Positions 26,499-36,103 are shown, numbered from the stretch's first letter. The stretch: DNA of 64,000 nt from Oscillospiraceae bacterium (GCA_015064155.1 SVST01000002.1:62001-126000); one strand, 5' to 3'. A program made the numbers and translations. Notes: generated from the letters alone by a model not told the origin.

Positions 26499-29400
26499 AT
26501 GAAAAAGCTCTTGTTGGCAGTGTTATCCTGCCTGCTCGTTTGCACGCTTGTAGTTGGCTGTGCGGAGCAGGACAAAATCCATAACGAAACGACAGCGGAG
26601 GTGACGACCGATGCCCCCGCAAGCTCGGATGCGCCGGAAAGTTCCGAGGAGGAACCCGAAACTTCCGAAGAGCCCGAAACTTCCGTTGAGGAGCCTGGAA
26701 CTTCTGCAGAACCTGAAACTTCTGTAGAGCCCGAAACTTCCGAGGAAGAACCCGAAACTTCCGTTGAGGAGCCTGGAACTTCTGCAGAACCTGAAACTTC
26801 TGTAGAGCCCGAAACTTCCGAGGAACCCGAGTCTTCCGTAAAGGAACCCGAGTCTTCCGTTGAGGAGCCTGAAACTTCTGCAGAACCCGAAACTTCCGTT
26901 GAGGAGCCTGGAACTTCTGCAGAACCTGAAACTTCTGTAGAGCCCGAAACTTCCGAGGAACCCGAGTCTTCCGTAAAGGAACCCGAGTCTTCCGTTGAGG
27001 AGCCTGGAACTTCTGCAGAACCTGAAACTTCTGTAGAGCCCGAAACTTCCGAAAAGCCCGAAACTTCTGCAGAACCTGAAACCTCCGAGGAGCCCGAGTC
27101 TTCCGTAGAGGAACCCGAGTCTTCCGTTGAGGAGCCTGAAACTTCTGCGGAACCCGAAACTTCCGAGGAAGAACCCGAAACTTCCGTTGAGGAGCCTGAA
27201 ACTTCTGCAGAACCTGAAACTTCTGTAGAGCCCGAAACTTCCGAGGAACCCGAGTCTTCCGTAAAGGAACCCGAGTCTACCGTTGAGGAGCCCGAAACTT
27301 CCGCAGAACCTGAAACCTCCGAGGAGCCTGGAACTTCTGCAGAACCTGAAACTTCTGTAGAGCCCGAAACTTCCGAGGAACCCGAGTCTTCCGTAGAGGA
27401 ACCCGAGTCTTCCGTTGAGGAGCCTGAAACTTCTGCGGAATCCGAAACTTCCGAGGAAGAACCCGAAACCTCCGAAGAGCCCGAGTCTTCTGTTGAAGAG
27501 CCCGAGTCTTCCGTAGAAGAGTCTGAAACTTCCGAAGAACCCGAGTCTTCCGTAGAAGAACCCGAAACCTCCGAAGAACCCGAAACTTCCGAAAAGCCCG
27601 AGTCTTCCGACGAGGAACCCGAAGAAACCGAGCCTCCTCACGAGCATGGATACGGCGATTGGTGCATCACAAGCGCGGCAAACTGTATGGAAACCGGCTT
27701 GAAAACGCGTTCCTGTTCCTGCGGCGACGTAGAAACCGAAATCATTCCCGTCGACCCCGACGCGCATAGCTTTTCTGCCGATTGGACAACCACCGACACC
27801 GAGCACTGGCACGTTTGTACCAACAAGGGTTGTACCGTCAAGGATAGCCACAGCGGTCACGATTGGGGCGAGTGGGCGGTCACGCTGGAGCCCACCTGCC
27901 AAACCGCGGGTAGCAGATACCACGTTTGCGGAACCTGCACGCACACCGTAACCGAGGTCATGCCCGTTGACCCCGACGCGCATAGCTTTTCTGCCGATTG
28001 GACAACCACCGACACCGAGCATTGGCACGTTTGTACCAACAGGGGCTGTGCCGCCAAGGACAACCACAGCGGTCACGATTGGGGCGAGTGGACGGTCACG
28101 CTGGAGCCCACTTGCCAAACCACGGGTAGCAGATACCATGTCTGCGGAACCTGCACGCACACCGTAACCGAGGTCATTCCCGTCGACCCCGACGCGCACA
28201 GCTTTTCCGCCGATTGGACAACCACCGACACCGAGCATTGGCACGTTTGTACCAACAAGGGTTGTACCGTCAAGGATAGCCACAGCGGTCACGATTGGGG
28301 CGAGTGGACGGTCACACTGGAGCCCACCTGCCAAACCGCGGGTAGCAGATACCATGTCTGCGGAACCTGCACGCACACCGTAACCGAGATCATGCCCGTT
28401 GACCCCGACGCGCACAGCTTTTCCGACGATTGGTCGATCACCGACACCGAGCATTGGCACAAGGCTACTTGCGGACACACGTCCGAGAGTTCCGACAAGG
28501 CAGAGCATACTTTCGGCGGGGACCTGATCTGCGACGTTTGCAAATTTGAAAAGGAAGAAGATAAACTCATCTTCAAAACCTTGGAGGTAACCGGCACGGA
28601 CGTTTACGGCAAGGTGTCCAACACCACGACCACGTTTTCGTTTATCAATGAGATTTCGGTCAGCGGCAAGGCGACCTATAAGGTTTATCTTGACGTACTC
28701 GGAACACAAGAGGTCATCACCAAGACTGTTCCGTTGGTAATTGGTGACAATATTTTCTACGTGTTGGAGCAGATTGACGACGATATTCAACTTTACACTG
28801 TCACCATCCGCCGCAAGCCCATGTATACCGTTACCTTTGATACAAAGGGAGGTACCACCGTGGCACCTCAAGCGGTGGAGGAAGATGCGCTTGTCAGCAC
28901 TCCCGAAACCACTAAAACAGGTCACACGGTAAGCTGGGACTATGATCTCTCCATGCCCATCACGCAGGATACCGTAATCACCGCAAGCTGGACGGCAAAC
29001 ACCTATACGATCATCTACATCGTCAATGGCGGCTATTTGGAAAACAACACGCAAGCTGTCACTTACGGTACGGACTACACCCTTTACACGCCGATGCGTA
29101 CCGGATATACCTTTACGGGGTGGTATGACAATGAAACACGCTGTCAGGACGGAAAATGGGCCCTCCCCCATGGTATCACACTCACGGCGACGTGGGAAAT
29201 TATCACCTACGATATTTCCTACGAGTTGAATGGTGGTGTTGCCGAAAATACCGATACTTATACAGTTAAGAACGAGATTACTTTGACCGCCCCCACACGC
29301 ACGGGCTACACCTTTGCGGGCTGGACGTTTGAGGGTCAAGATGAACCTATCCTCTCCGTCACGATTGCAAAGGGCACGATTGGGGATAAGTCCTATGTCG

Positions 29401-31286
29401 CAAATTGGACTCCCAACACCTACACCATCACCTATGATGTAAACGGCGGTGACGCATTGGAATGCAACCCTCAAACCGTCACCTACGACGAAGCGTACAC
29501 CCTTTCCGTTCCTACTTGCACGGGCTATACTTTCGCAGGCTGGTACAACGGCGAAACACCGTTTGAAGACGGCACTTGGACGCTGACCGACGGTATCACG
29601 TTGACCGCCGAATGGAAAATTATCACCTACGACATTTCCTACGATCTGGACGGTGGCAAAGCTGAAAATGCTGTCACCTATACGGTGGAGGACGAAATTA
29701 CCCTGAATGCACCCACACGTATGGGCTACACTTTTGCAGGATGGACATTTGAGGGGCAGGCTGAACCTATCCTCTCCGTCACGATTGCAAAGGGCACGAT
29801 TGGAAACAAGTCCTACACTGCTAACTGGACTGCGAAAGAATATACGATTACCTACATTGTCAATGGGGGCATTGAAATTTCACCTCAAACGCTGAAATGC
29901 GGCGGTGAATTACCGACTGCCGTACGTAATGGCTATACCTTTGGAGGTTGGTTCCTCGATGTTGATTTGACAAATGAGGTAACAACCGTACCCACCGAAA
30001 ACGTAATGCTGTACGCTTACTGGTCAGAAGAAAACAAGCCGGGAGATTTTTCTTATTCGGGAACAACAGAGATAACGATCACGGATTATATTGCAAGCGA
30101 TACGACAGTTTGCATTCCCTCGTACATTGCCGGAGTAAAGGTGATGACCATCGGCGATGATGCGTTCTACGGTTGCAGTAGTTTGACGAACATCACGATT
30201 CCCGACAGCGTCACAAGTATCGGCGATGATGCGTTCTACGGTTGCAGTAGCCTTGAGAGCATTACATTGCCATTTGTAGGAGTTGAGAAAGACGGTACAA
30301 CCAATACGCACTTTGGTTATATCTTTGGGGCATCGTCGTATTCCGATAACAGCAGTTACGTCCCCACAACTCTCAAGACGGTTGTGATAACGGGTGGAAC
30401 GAGCATCGGCGATGATGCGTTCTATAATTGCAGCAACCTGACGAGCATCACGATTCCTGATAGCGTGACGAGCATCGGCGAGGATGCATTTTATCGTTGC
30501 ACAAATCTTTCAGATGTATACATTACCGATCTTGCCGCTTGGTGCAGCATTGACTTCGACTATTCATCACTCGCCTCATCAATCGCCAATCCATTATATT
30601 ATGCACATAATTTGTATTTGAATGGAGAGTTAATTACAGATCTGGTTATCCCCGATAGTGTTACAGAAATCAGTAAATATGCATTCTACGATTGCAATTG
30701 CATTACTAGTGTCACAATTCATGACGGTGTGGAATACATCGGAAGAGGGGCATTTTCCTATTGCTATAATCTTACGGCTGTATATATTACTGATCTAACG
30801 GCATGGTGTAACATGCGTATTGTGCAGGATTCATATAATTGGTCTATAATTTCCAATCCGTTATATTATGCGGGAAAGTTGTATTTGAATGGGAAACTAC
30901 TTACTGACTTGGTTATCCCAGATAGTGTGACGAGTATTGACGAGTATATATTCTTGGGGGGCCATAGCCTTACGAACGTCACCATTCCAGATAGCGTAAA
31001 GAGCATCGGCATGTATGCCTTCATGGGTTGCACGAATCTTGCGAGCATCACAATTCCTGACAGTGTAACGAGCATTAGAGAAGGTGCATTCGTCAGGTGC
31101 GGTAACCTCCGCACGGTCTACTACATCGGTACTGCTGAGGATTGGAGCAATATTAATATTAATTCTTATAACAATGCTAATACATCTCTCACCTCCGCAA
31201 CGCGCTACTATTACAGCGAAACCCAGCCGACTGACACTACCTATGAGTATTGGCACTACGTTGACGGCGTGCCGACGAAGTGGTAA
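26499..31286 (+). CDS. Multi-repeat surface lipoprotein 2 (PETS / Trp-rich / InlB-B / LRR_5)
   Basis: A 1595-residue lipoprotein. Signal MKKLLLAVLSCLLVCTLVVG with the lipobox Cys21. Then, in order: a low-complexity stalk of Pro-Glu-Thr-Ser repeats such as EEPETSAEPETSVEPETS (about residues 35-380); three and a part 72-residue units rich in Trp, His and Cys (SFSADWTTTDTEHWHVCTNK; DNA period 216 bp, 27751-28430); a beta domain (about 680-765); several InlB-B/Listeria-Bacteroides repeats (TRTGYTFAGWTFEGQDEPIL; about 770-1175); LRR_5 repeats (about 1200-1540); and a C-terminal cap. A long stalk bearing adhesive modules is the likely design. No LPXTG or glycosidase motif was seen. Start chosen for AAGGAG 8 bases upstream. 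Confidence 0.88.
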   Translation: MKKLLLAVLSCLLVCTLVVGCAEQDKIHNETTAEVTTDAPASSDAPESSEEEPETSEEPETSVEEPGTSAEPETSVEPETSEEEPETSVEEPGTSAEPETSVEPETSEEPESSVKEPESSVEEPETSAEPETSVEEPGTSAEPETSVEPETSEEPESSVKEPESSVEEPGTSAEPETSVEPETSEKPETSAEPETSEEPESSVEEPESSVEEPETSAEPETSEEEPETSVEEPETSAEPETSVEPETSEEPESSVKEPESTVEEPETSAEPETSEEPGTSAEPETSVEPETSEEPESSVEEPESSVEEPETSAESETSEEEPETSEEPESSVEEPESSVEESETSEEPESSVEEPETSEEPETSEKPESSDEEPEETEPPHEHGYGDWCITSAANCMETGLKTRSCSCGDVETEIIPVDPDAHSFSADWTTTDTEHWHVCTNKGCTVKDSHSGHDWGEWAVTLEPTCQTAGSRYHVCGTCTHTVTEVMPVDPDAHSFSADWTTTDTEHWHVCTNRGCAAKDNHSGHDWGEWTVTLEPTCQTTGSRYHVCGTCTHTVTEVIPVDPDAHSFSADWTTTDTEHWHVCTNKGCTVKDSHSGHDWGEWTVTLEPTCQTAGSRYHVCGTCTHTVTEIMPVDPDAHSFSDDWSITDTEHWHKATCGHTSESSDKAEHTFGGDLICDVCKFEKEEDKLIFKTLEVTGTDVYGKVSNTTTTFSFINEISVSGKATYKVYLDVLGTQEVITKTVPLVIGDNIFYVLEQIDDDIQLYTVTIRRKPMYTVTFDTKGGTTVAPQAVEEDALVSTPETTKTGHTVSWDYDLSMPITQDTVITASWTANTYTIIYIVNGGYLENNTQAVTYGTDYTLYTPMRTGYTFTGWYDNETRCQDGKWALPHGITLTATWEIITYDISYELNGGVAENTDTYTVKNEITLTAPTRTGYTFAGWTFEGQDEPILSVTIAKGTIGDKSYVANWTPNTYTITYDVNGGDALECNPQTVTYDEAYTLSVPTCTGYTFAGWYNGETPFEDGTWTLTDGITLTAEWKIITYDISYDLDGGKAENAVTYTVEDEITLNAPTRMGYTFAGWTFEGQAEPILSVTIAKGTIGNKSYTANWTAKEYTITYIVNGGIEISPQTLKCGGELPTAVRNGYTFGGWFLDVDLTNEVTTVPTENVMLYAYWSEENKPGDFSYSGTTEITITDYIASDTTVCIPSYIAGVKVMTIGDDAFYGCSSLTNITIPDSVTSIGDDAFYGCSSLESITLPFVGVEKDGTTNTHFGYIFGASSYSDNSSYVPTTLKTVVITGGTSIGDDAFYNCSNLTSITIPDSVTSIGEDAFYRCTNLSDVYITDLAAWCSIDFDYSSLASSIANPLYYAHNLYLNGELITDLVIPDSVTEISKYAFYDCNCITSVTIHDGVEYIGRGAFSYCYNLTAVYITDLTAWCNMRIVQDSYNWSIISNPLYYAGKLYLNGKLLTDLVIPDSVTSIDEYIFLGGHSLTNVTIPDSVKSIGMYAFMGCTNLASITIPDSVTSIREGAFVRCGNLRTVYYIGTAEDWSNININSYNNANTSLTSATRYYYSETQPTDTTYEYWHYVDGVPTKW

Positions 31287-31298
31287 AAAAACAAAAAT

Positions 31299-31324
31299 CC
31301 AAGGGGCTGAAACATGCCCCTTGG
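31299..31324 (+). terminator. Hairpin after BspA-like gene 2
   Basis: CCAAGGGGC / GCCCCTTGG 9-bp stem, 8-base loop, 13 bases after the stop; no T-run follows, so it may be a weak terminator or an mRNA-stabilising hairpin. Confidence 0.5.
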
Positions 31325-31379
31325 GGAATATAACAATTTGTGAAAAAATTTAAGTTCACGTAAAAAAGGAATTGCAAGT

Positions 31380-31565
31380 ATGAACAAAGATGACTATCAA
31401 AATCTTCAAAACAGAATTTCAAATATGGAAAACGAGTATAATAAGCTCGCATTGGATGGATCAAAACCGCAAGATAATAAAAAGGCCTATAAAATCAAAG
31501 AAATCGAAGCCGAACAAATCGCAGAAGCCGGAACTGCTTTTGACTCGGGGCATTTGAAAGATTAA
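31380..31565 (+). CDS. Small hypothetical protein, helical
   Basis: A 61-residue charged protein (MNKDDYQNLQNRISNMENEY onward) with a heptad-like N-terminal helix and no signal sequence. AAAGGA lies 9 bases before the ATG. It follows the large lipoprotein and precedes the strong palindromic terminator, so it may be the last cistron of that unit. I do not recognise the family, and it may not be a real gene. Confidence 0.45.
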   Translation: MNKDDYQNLQNRISNMENEYNKLALDGSKPQDNKKAYKIKEIEAEQIAEAGTAFDSGHLKD

Positions 31566-31597
31566 ACCATACATTTCAGAATTTCATAAATCCCTCC

Positions 31598-31671
31598 GCA
31601 AACGCGAAGCGTTTGCAAAGCCCCGAGAGGGCGAGCCGTGTTCAGCGGCTCGCCCTCTCGGGGCTTCTTTG
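31598..31671 (+). terminator. Palindromic terminator-like element, complete copy
   Basis: A small hairpin GCAAACGC-GAA-GCGTTTGC (31598-31616) is followed by a 20-bp perfect stem, AAGCCCCGAGAGGGCGAGCC with its complement (31619-31638 / 31646-31666), loop TGTTCAG, then CTTTG. The shorter relative at 26203-26263 has the small hairpin's centre inverted (TTC instead of GAA). Confidence 0.85.
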
Positions 31672-31672
31672 T

Positions 31673-31752
31673 AAAAGTTTTGGGATGAGGGGGAGGCATG
31701 GAGGGGGAGAGGGACTTTTGCAAAAGTCCCTCTCCCCCTCCAAAAAACTCCT
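31673..31752. repeat. G-rich palindromic repeat
   Basis: Contains a 42-base perfect palindrome (31698-31741; arms of 20 bases beginning GGAGGGGGAGAGGGAC around a GC centre). The flanks AAAGTTTTGGG and CCAAAAAACTCC match the family of elements repeated at 62956-63254. It lies just after the trxB stop on the other strand and may also act as its terminator. Confidence 0.75.
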
Positions 31753-31761
31753 TCTCTTCCC

Positions 31762-32682
31762 TTATCCTCTTCCCTCTAAAAACTCCACAGCAGAGAGTGC
31801 CGCGATTGTGCCGTCGGCGGTGGCAGTGGTCAATTGTCGTACCTTTTTTTGTCTGCAATCCCCTGCCGCAAAAACGCCTGCGCAAGAGGTCTTGCAATCC
31901 GCGTCGGTCAACACAAATCCGCCTTCGTCCAGATCGATCAGACCGCGAAATGCCTCGTTTCTCGCCACGTTTCCAACCGCCAAAAAGACACCCGCAACGG
32001 GAAGCGTGCACGTTTCATTCGTGCGTACGTTGCAAAGCAACAACGATTCGGGACGCAGATTGCCTTGCACCTCGGTCACCACCGTGTCGGTGATGATCTC
32101 AATTCTGTCATTCGCTCGCATGCGCTCCACCAAGTGCGACTCGGCACGAAACGCATCGCGTCGATGAATCAAATAAACACGCGAACAGACCTCGGACAGC
32201 ACCAAGGCATCCTGCACCGCCGTGTTTCCGCCTCCAACTACCGCGACCTCGCGTCCACGGAAAAACATCCCGTCGCAGGTGGCGCAAAACGAGATTCCCC
32301 GCCCGATAAAGCGTTCCTCACCCGCAACGTCCAGCCTGCGATGCCCCACGCCCGTAGCAACGATTACCGTACGCGCGTGATAGGTCGTGCCGTCGGCAGC
32401 AGTCAAAGCGAAACCGTCCTCTGCACGACTAACCGACTTGATTTCAAGCGGTGTTACCGAAAGCCCCATCTCCGTCAGCGGCTCCATCATCTTCATGGCA
32501 AGCTCGGCTCCGTTGATTGCCGGCGCACCCGGGTAGTTTTCCACCAGGCGCGACTGCACGATCTGTCCTCCGTAGCTTTCTCCCTCGAACAGCAACACGC
32601 TCTTACCCGCGCGTAAAGCGTACAGTGCCGCCGTCATGCCGGCAGGACCTGCACCGACAATAGCAATATCATATCGTTCCAT
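31762..32682 (-). CDS. trxB: Thioredoxin reductase-like flavoprotein
   Basis: A 306-residue FAD/NAD(P)-binding disulfide reductase. The FAD Rossmann motif is IVGAGPAGMTAALYALRAGK (about residues 7-26), the redox-active cysteines are in ISFCATCDGMFF near residue 134, the NAD(P) motif is VVGGGNTAVQDAL, and the C-terminal FAD motif is AGVFAAGDCRQK. It reduces thioredoxin. The ATG at 32682 has AAGGAG 8 bases upstream; in-frame starts up to 32691 lack this. It follows rqcH after 14 bases in the same transcript. No thioredoxin gene is nearby. Confidence 0.92.
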   Translation of the reverse strand: MERYDIAIVGAGPAGMTAALYALRAGKSVLLFEGESYGGQIVQSRLVENYPGAPAINGAELAMKMMEPLTEMGLSVTPLEIKSVSRAEDGFALTAADGTTYHARTVIVATGVGHRRLDVAGEERFIGRGISFCATCDGMFFRGREVAVVGGGNTAVQDALVLSEVCSRVYLIHRRDAFRAESHLVERMRANDRIEIITDTVVTEVQGNLRPESLLLCNVRTNETCTLPVAGVFLAVGNVARNEAFRGLIDLDEGGFVLTDADCKTSCAGVFAAGDCRQKKVRQLTTATADGTIAALSAVEFLEGRG

Positions 32683-32696
32683 GTTCAACACTCCTT

Positions 32697-34466
32697 TTAC
32701 TTCTTCACGCGCATCGCCTTGATACGCGCTTCATTCGGCGTCACGATACACGACCAATTGGTATGGTAGATCACAAAGCCCGGCTTGGTTCCCGCAGGCT
32801 TTTTGACGTTGCGCACGTAGGTGTAATCCACCTCGACGTTCTGTCCGTCCGCCCCCTTGGAGAAATATGCCGCAATCTCTGCCGCCTCGGTGAAATTCTC
32901 GGCATCGGGCTCCTCTCCGTCGCAAAGCATCACCGTATGCGAGCCGGGCAGATTTTTGACGTGGAACCAGTAGTCATTCTTCCTTGCCAGCTTGTGGGTG
33001 ATGTATTCGTTTTGCAGATTGTTTTTGCCGCACAGCACGCGATATCCTCCGCTTGTACGGAATTCGGCAACGGTCGGCGTGCTCGGCTTGCGCGATGCCG
33101 CATAGTTCTTCATACGGGATGCATAGCCGGAACGGTAAAGCTCGTCACGGATCTCGGCAAGATCGGCTGCGGTTTCGGCATGGGTCAAGGAATCAAACAC
33201 CGTGTCGATATACCGAAGCTCCTCCTCTCCAAGTGCAATCTGCCGTGCAAGCTCAACCTTTGCATTCTTGGATTTATTGTACTTTTTATAGTAGACCTGC
33301 GCATTCGAAGCAGGCGACAGCCGCGTGTCCAGAGCAACCTTGACCGTACCGAAGCTGCCGTCCTCGTGCCAATCTTCGTAATCGGTCAGCTCGGCTTCTG
33401 CCATGCCGCGCGATAGCTGATACAGGTTCGCCGTGATCAGATCGCCACTTTTTTTGTATTCCTCACCGCGCTCGCAATCGGCAAGCTCGACACGCTGCAG
33501 CTCCAGCTTTTTGCGCAGACGGTTATCGGCATTGGTCAAAATTCGCAAAATATCAGCGGCACGCTGCCGAATGTGATTCTCGCGGTCGCGCGTGTGGAAA
33601 AAGTCGTCCAGCAGCTGTCCCGCGCTCTCGTAAGGACGCATCTCAAAGCCTCTTCCGTACTGCTGAAGCTCGCAAAAGGCATATTCCACCGGCTTGCCGT
33701 CGGCAAGGATCATACACGGAGAAAATCGCTCGGTTCGGATCTCGTCGGTCACCTCAAAAAACGCGGCACACGCAGCATCGGCAGTCAATTCGCCAACCGA
33801 TACGTCGATTCTGCCGCCGGCACGAAAGGCAATCTCACGCGCAACCGCGGCGGAAATTCCCAAAAACGAGGCAGAAATCCATTTCTCAAGACTCTTTTCG
33901 CGCGGTGCATCGGCATATAACTCGCAAAAATCCTCTCTGCACAACGCAATCGGGTCGCGCTTTTCCTGCGTCGGCGGCAATTCATACGTCATGCCCGGCA
34001 AAACCTGCCGTTTACTGGACGTGGTAAAATCCACCGTTCGAAGCGCGGCAACCACCCGCTTCTCCCCGTTGGCAAAAATGAGGTTGCTGTATTTTCCCAT
34101 CAGCTCGGCAATCAAATAACGCGTGCAGGAAAAGCCCATTTCATCACGCGTTTCAAATTCCAAAATTGCCACGCGCTCAAAGCCCGCTTGCCGAACCGCG
34201 CTCAGCTTTGCTCCCTGCAGGTGCTTTCGCAACAGCATGCACAGCATCGGAGGGGTCATGGGATTCTCCTTTTGCTCGCCCGTAAAGCCGATGCGCGGAT
34301 TGTTTGATCCCGCATTGATCAACAGCCGTTTTCCGCCGTCCACACTCCGCATCTGTAAAACGATCTCGTCGCGCTCGGGCTGAAAAACCTTCTCGATCCG
34401 CGCGCCAAGCGCCGTTTTTCGAAGCTCTGCAAGCGTACATGCCAGCATTCCGGCATCAAAAGCCAT
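32697..34466 (-). CDS. rqcH: Rqc2/NFACT-family ribosome quality control protein RqcH
   Basis: A 589-residue protein with the family's full layout: N-terminal NFACT-N domain (MAFDAGMLACTLAELRKTAL; GSNNPRIGFTGEQKENPMTP), HhH region, coiled-coil middle (about 270-400; ADILRILTNADNRLRKKLEL), and NFACT-R domain (KNLPGSHTVMLCDGEEPDAE; VDYTYVRNVKKPAGTKPGFV). RqcH binds obstructed 50S subunits and adds C-terminal alanine tails to stalled peptides. Older names call it fibronectin-binding protein. It is the first gene of the rqcH-trxB unit and diverges from coaX-like/pantothenate kinase with overlapping promoters. Confidence 0.93.
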   Translation of the reverse strand: MAFDAGMLACTLAELRKTALGARIEKVFQPERDEIVLQMRSVDGGKRLLINAGSNNPRIGFTGEQKENPMTPPMLCMLLRKHLQGAKLSAVRQAGFERVAILEFETRDEMGFSCTRYLIAELMGKYSNLIFANGEKRVVAALRTVDFTTSSKRQVLPGMTYELPPTQEKRDPIALCREDFCELYADAPREKSLEKWISASFLGISAAVAREIAFRAGGRIDVSVGELTADAACAAFFEVTDEIRTERFSPCMILADGKPVEYAFCELQQYGRGFEMRPYESAGQLLDDFFHTRDRENHIRQRAADILRILTNADNRLRKKLELQRVELADCERGEEYKKSGDLITANLYQLSRGMAEAELTDYEDWHEDGSFGTVKVALDTRLSPASNAQVYYKKYNKSKNAKVELARQIALGEEELRYIDTVFDSLTHAETAADLAEIRDELYRSGYASRMKNYAASRKPSTPTVAEFRTSGGYRVLCGKNNLQNEYITHKLARKNDYWFHVKNLPGSHTVMLCDGEEPDAENFTEAAEIAAYFSKGADGQNVEVDYTYVRNVKKPAGTKPGFVIYHTNWSCIVTPNEARIKAMRVKK

Positions 34467-34501
34467 TCTTCTTCCCTACTTTCTTTGAAAAATCTAAAAA
34501 T

Positions 34502-34530
34502 ATTATATCACATTCTTGCATTTTTTACAA
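34502..34530 (-). promoter_or_regulatory. Promoter of rqcH-trxB
   Basis: TTGTAA (34530-34525) and TATAAT (34507-34502), 17-bp spacing on the minus strand. Its -35 overlaps the -35/spacer of the divergent kinase promoter. Confidence 0.7.
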
Positions 34531-34544
34531 GACAATGGTATAAT
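34516..34544 (+). promoter_or_regulatory. Promoter of the pantothenate kinase gene
   Basis: TTGCAT (34516-34521) and TATAAT (34539-34544), 17-bp spacing. It occupies the same DNA as the outer part of the rqcH promoter, so the two may compete. Confidence 0.75.
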
Positions 34545-34625
34545 AAAGACAGCGAAAAAGAAAAAAATGCCGAAGATCTCCCTTTGGCCCAGGAAAGGAC
34601 GCGCAGGCTTGCGCGAAATAAGCAG

Positions 34626-35507
34626 ATGAAAAAAACGATTATCGGAATCGACGTTGGCGGCACCACAACCAAGATCGTGGGCTTCCGACAAACAAAAAGC
34701 GGTAAAAAGGAGCTCATTGCTCCGCAATTCGTACGGGCAACCGATCCCCTTACCTCAATCTACGGCGCGTTCGGAAAATTCACGGCTGAGAACGCTCTGG
34801 AACTTTCCGACATTGACCGAATTTTGATGACGGGTGCCGGTGCGGCATTTATTACGAAGCCCATCTACAATCTCCCCTGCCGTCCCGTTCCCGAATTTTC
34901 CAGCATCGGGGTGGGAGGACTTTACCTCTCGGGGCTTGACGAAGCAATCGTCGTCAGTATGGGAACCGGAACCGCCCTCATCCACGCCAAAAAAATCGAC
35001 GAGTACTATACCACCGAATATCTTGGCGGTACGGGTGTCGGCGGCGGCACGTTGATCGGTCTTTCCAAAAAAATGCTTGGAGTGGACACCATCGAGCATA
35101 TTGAGCAGCTCTCCGAGGAGGGAGATCTTTCCAACGTTGACCTGCGTATCAAGGATATCTCGCGCAGCCGCAACTACCAAACGATCAATCAGAATCTCAC
35201 CGCCGCCAATTTCGGAAAGCTTTCCGATCTGGCAACGGGTGCCGATATCGCGCTCGGCATTACCAACATGGTTGCCGAAACCATCATGATGCTCTCGGTA
35301 TTTGCCGCCCGCAATTTCGGCATTGCAAACATCGTTCTGATCGGTAATCTGACCACCATTGCCCCAATCCGAAGCGTTTTTGAAAGCCATGCCGAAACCT
35401 TTGGTGTCCGTTTCATCATCCCACAAAACGCACAGTTCGGAACGGTCATCGGCGCGGCACTCAACCAGCACGTCGAGCAAACCGCCGACAAATCGAATCA
35501 CTCTTGA
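34626..35507 (+). CDS. coaW: Type II pantothenate kinase
   Basis: A 293-residue ASKHA-fold kinase phosphorylating pantothenate in the first step of coenzyme A synthesis. The phosphate-1 loop is IGIDVGGTTTKIVGF at the N-terminus, the ATP-binding GSMGTGTA-like loop is VVSMGTGTALIHAK, and GGTGVGGGTLIGLSKKML matches the type II (CoaW) signature. Type II enzymes in Gram-positives often resist CoA feedback. The ATG at 34626 is preceded only by a weak AAGCAG; upstream in-frame codons to 34485 are not conserved-looking. A lipoprotein gene follows after 14 bases. Confidence 0.9.
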   Translation: MKKTIIGIDVGGTTTKIVGFRQTKSGKKELIAPQFVRATDPLTSIYGAFGKFTAENALELSDIDRILMTGAGAAFITKPIYNLPCRPVPEFSSIGVGGLYLSGLDEAIVVSMGTGTALIHAKKIDEYYTTEYLGGTGVGGGTLIGLSKKMLGVDTIEHIEQLSEEGDLSNVDLRIKDISRSRNYQTINQNLTAANFGKLSDLATGADIALGITNMVAETIMMLSVFAARNFGIANIVLIGNLTTIAPIRSVFESHAETFGVRFIIPQNAQFGTVIGAALNQHVEQTADKSNHS

Positions 35508-35521
35508 AAGGAATTACAGCC

Positions 35522-36103
35522 ATGAAAAGATTGCTCTCTCTCCTCCTTGCGCTGTCCCTCTTGCTGTCGGCAACCCTCTTGTTATCTGCCTGCGGCACCG
35601 ATGATTCCGGCGCATCCACCGAAGATACCACAGACACCTCGGAAGACTTCGAGCCGCTTGCCGGAACCGCTTATGACGGAATCTTTTATACCATCAATAT
35701 CCCAAACGGGTTTGAAAGGTTTCAAGGCTCTACCTATCTCAACGGTACAAACGGACTTACCATCGACACCGTGCAAATGGCGGCAACGACAACCAACGAA
35801 ATCCCCGATGAACTGTGGGTTGCCGATCTGAACCTTACATCCGTTCTCGCTCGCTACAACACTCCCACCGAAAAGAATTATCAAATTCGTGAATTCAGTA
35901 CCATCAAATATCTGCATGAACGAATCTGCGAAATCCACTACGCACTTTACAACACCGCAACGAAAACCACCTCCTACTGCACAACGATTGCCATCCGTTC
36001 CAATCCCGACGAAAAGGGCTCGTTCCAGTACGTGAATATCCATATGATGGAAAGTGACCCCAACCGTCCCTTTGCAAAATCGTTGTCACCGACCGTGAAA
36101 TAA
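35522..36103 (+). CDS. Small lipoprotein of unknown function
   Basis: A 193-residue lipoprotein with signal MKRLLSLLLALSLLLSATLL and the lipobox LSAC. The mature part begins with an acidic Thr/Ser linker (STEDTTDTSEDFEPLAG) and then a compact alpha/beta domain (YDGIFYTINIPNGFERFQGS) reminiscent of PsbP-like folds, which I cannot assign firmly. AAAGGA lies 10 bases before the ATG. It shares a transcript with the pantothenate kinase, but no functional link is evident. Confidence 0.75.
   Translation: MKRLLSLLLALSLLLSATLLLSACGTDDSGASTEDTTDTSEDFEPLAGTAYDGIFYTINIPNGFERFQGSTYLNGTNGLTIDTVQMAATTTNEIPDELWVADLNLTSVLARYNTPTEKNYQIREFSTIKYLHERICEIHYALYNTATKTTSYCTTIAIRSNPDEKGSFQYVNIHMMESDPNRPFAKSLSPTVK

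Noticed and set aside
26523-29474. A 983-codon open frame antisense to the PETS/Trp-repeat lipoprotein
   Set aside because: It mirrors the low-complexity codons of the real gene on the other strand; it has no RBS and gives repetitive Gly/Phe/Arg residues with no domain.
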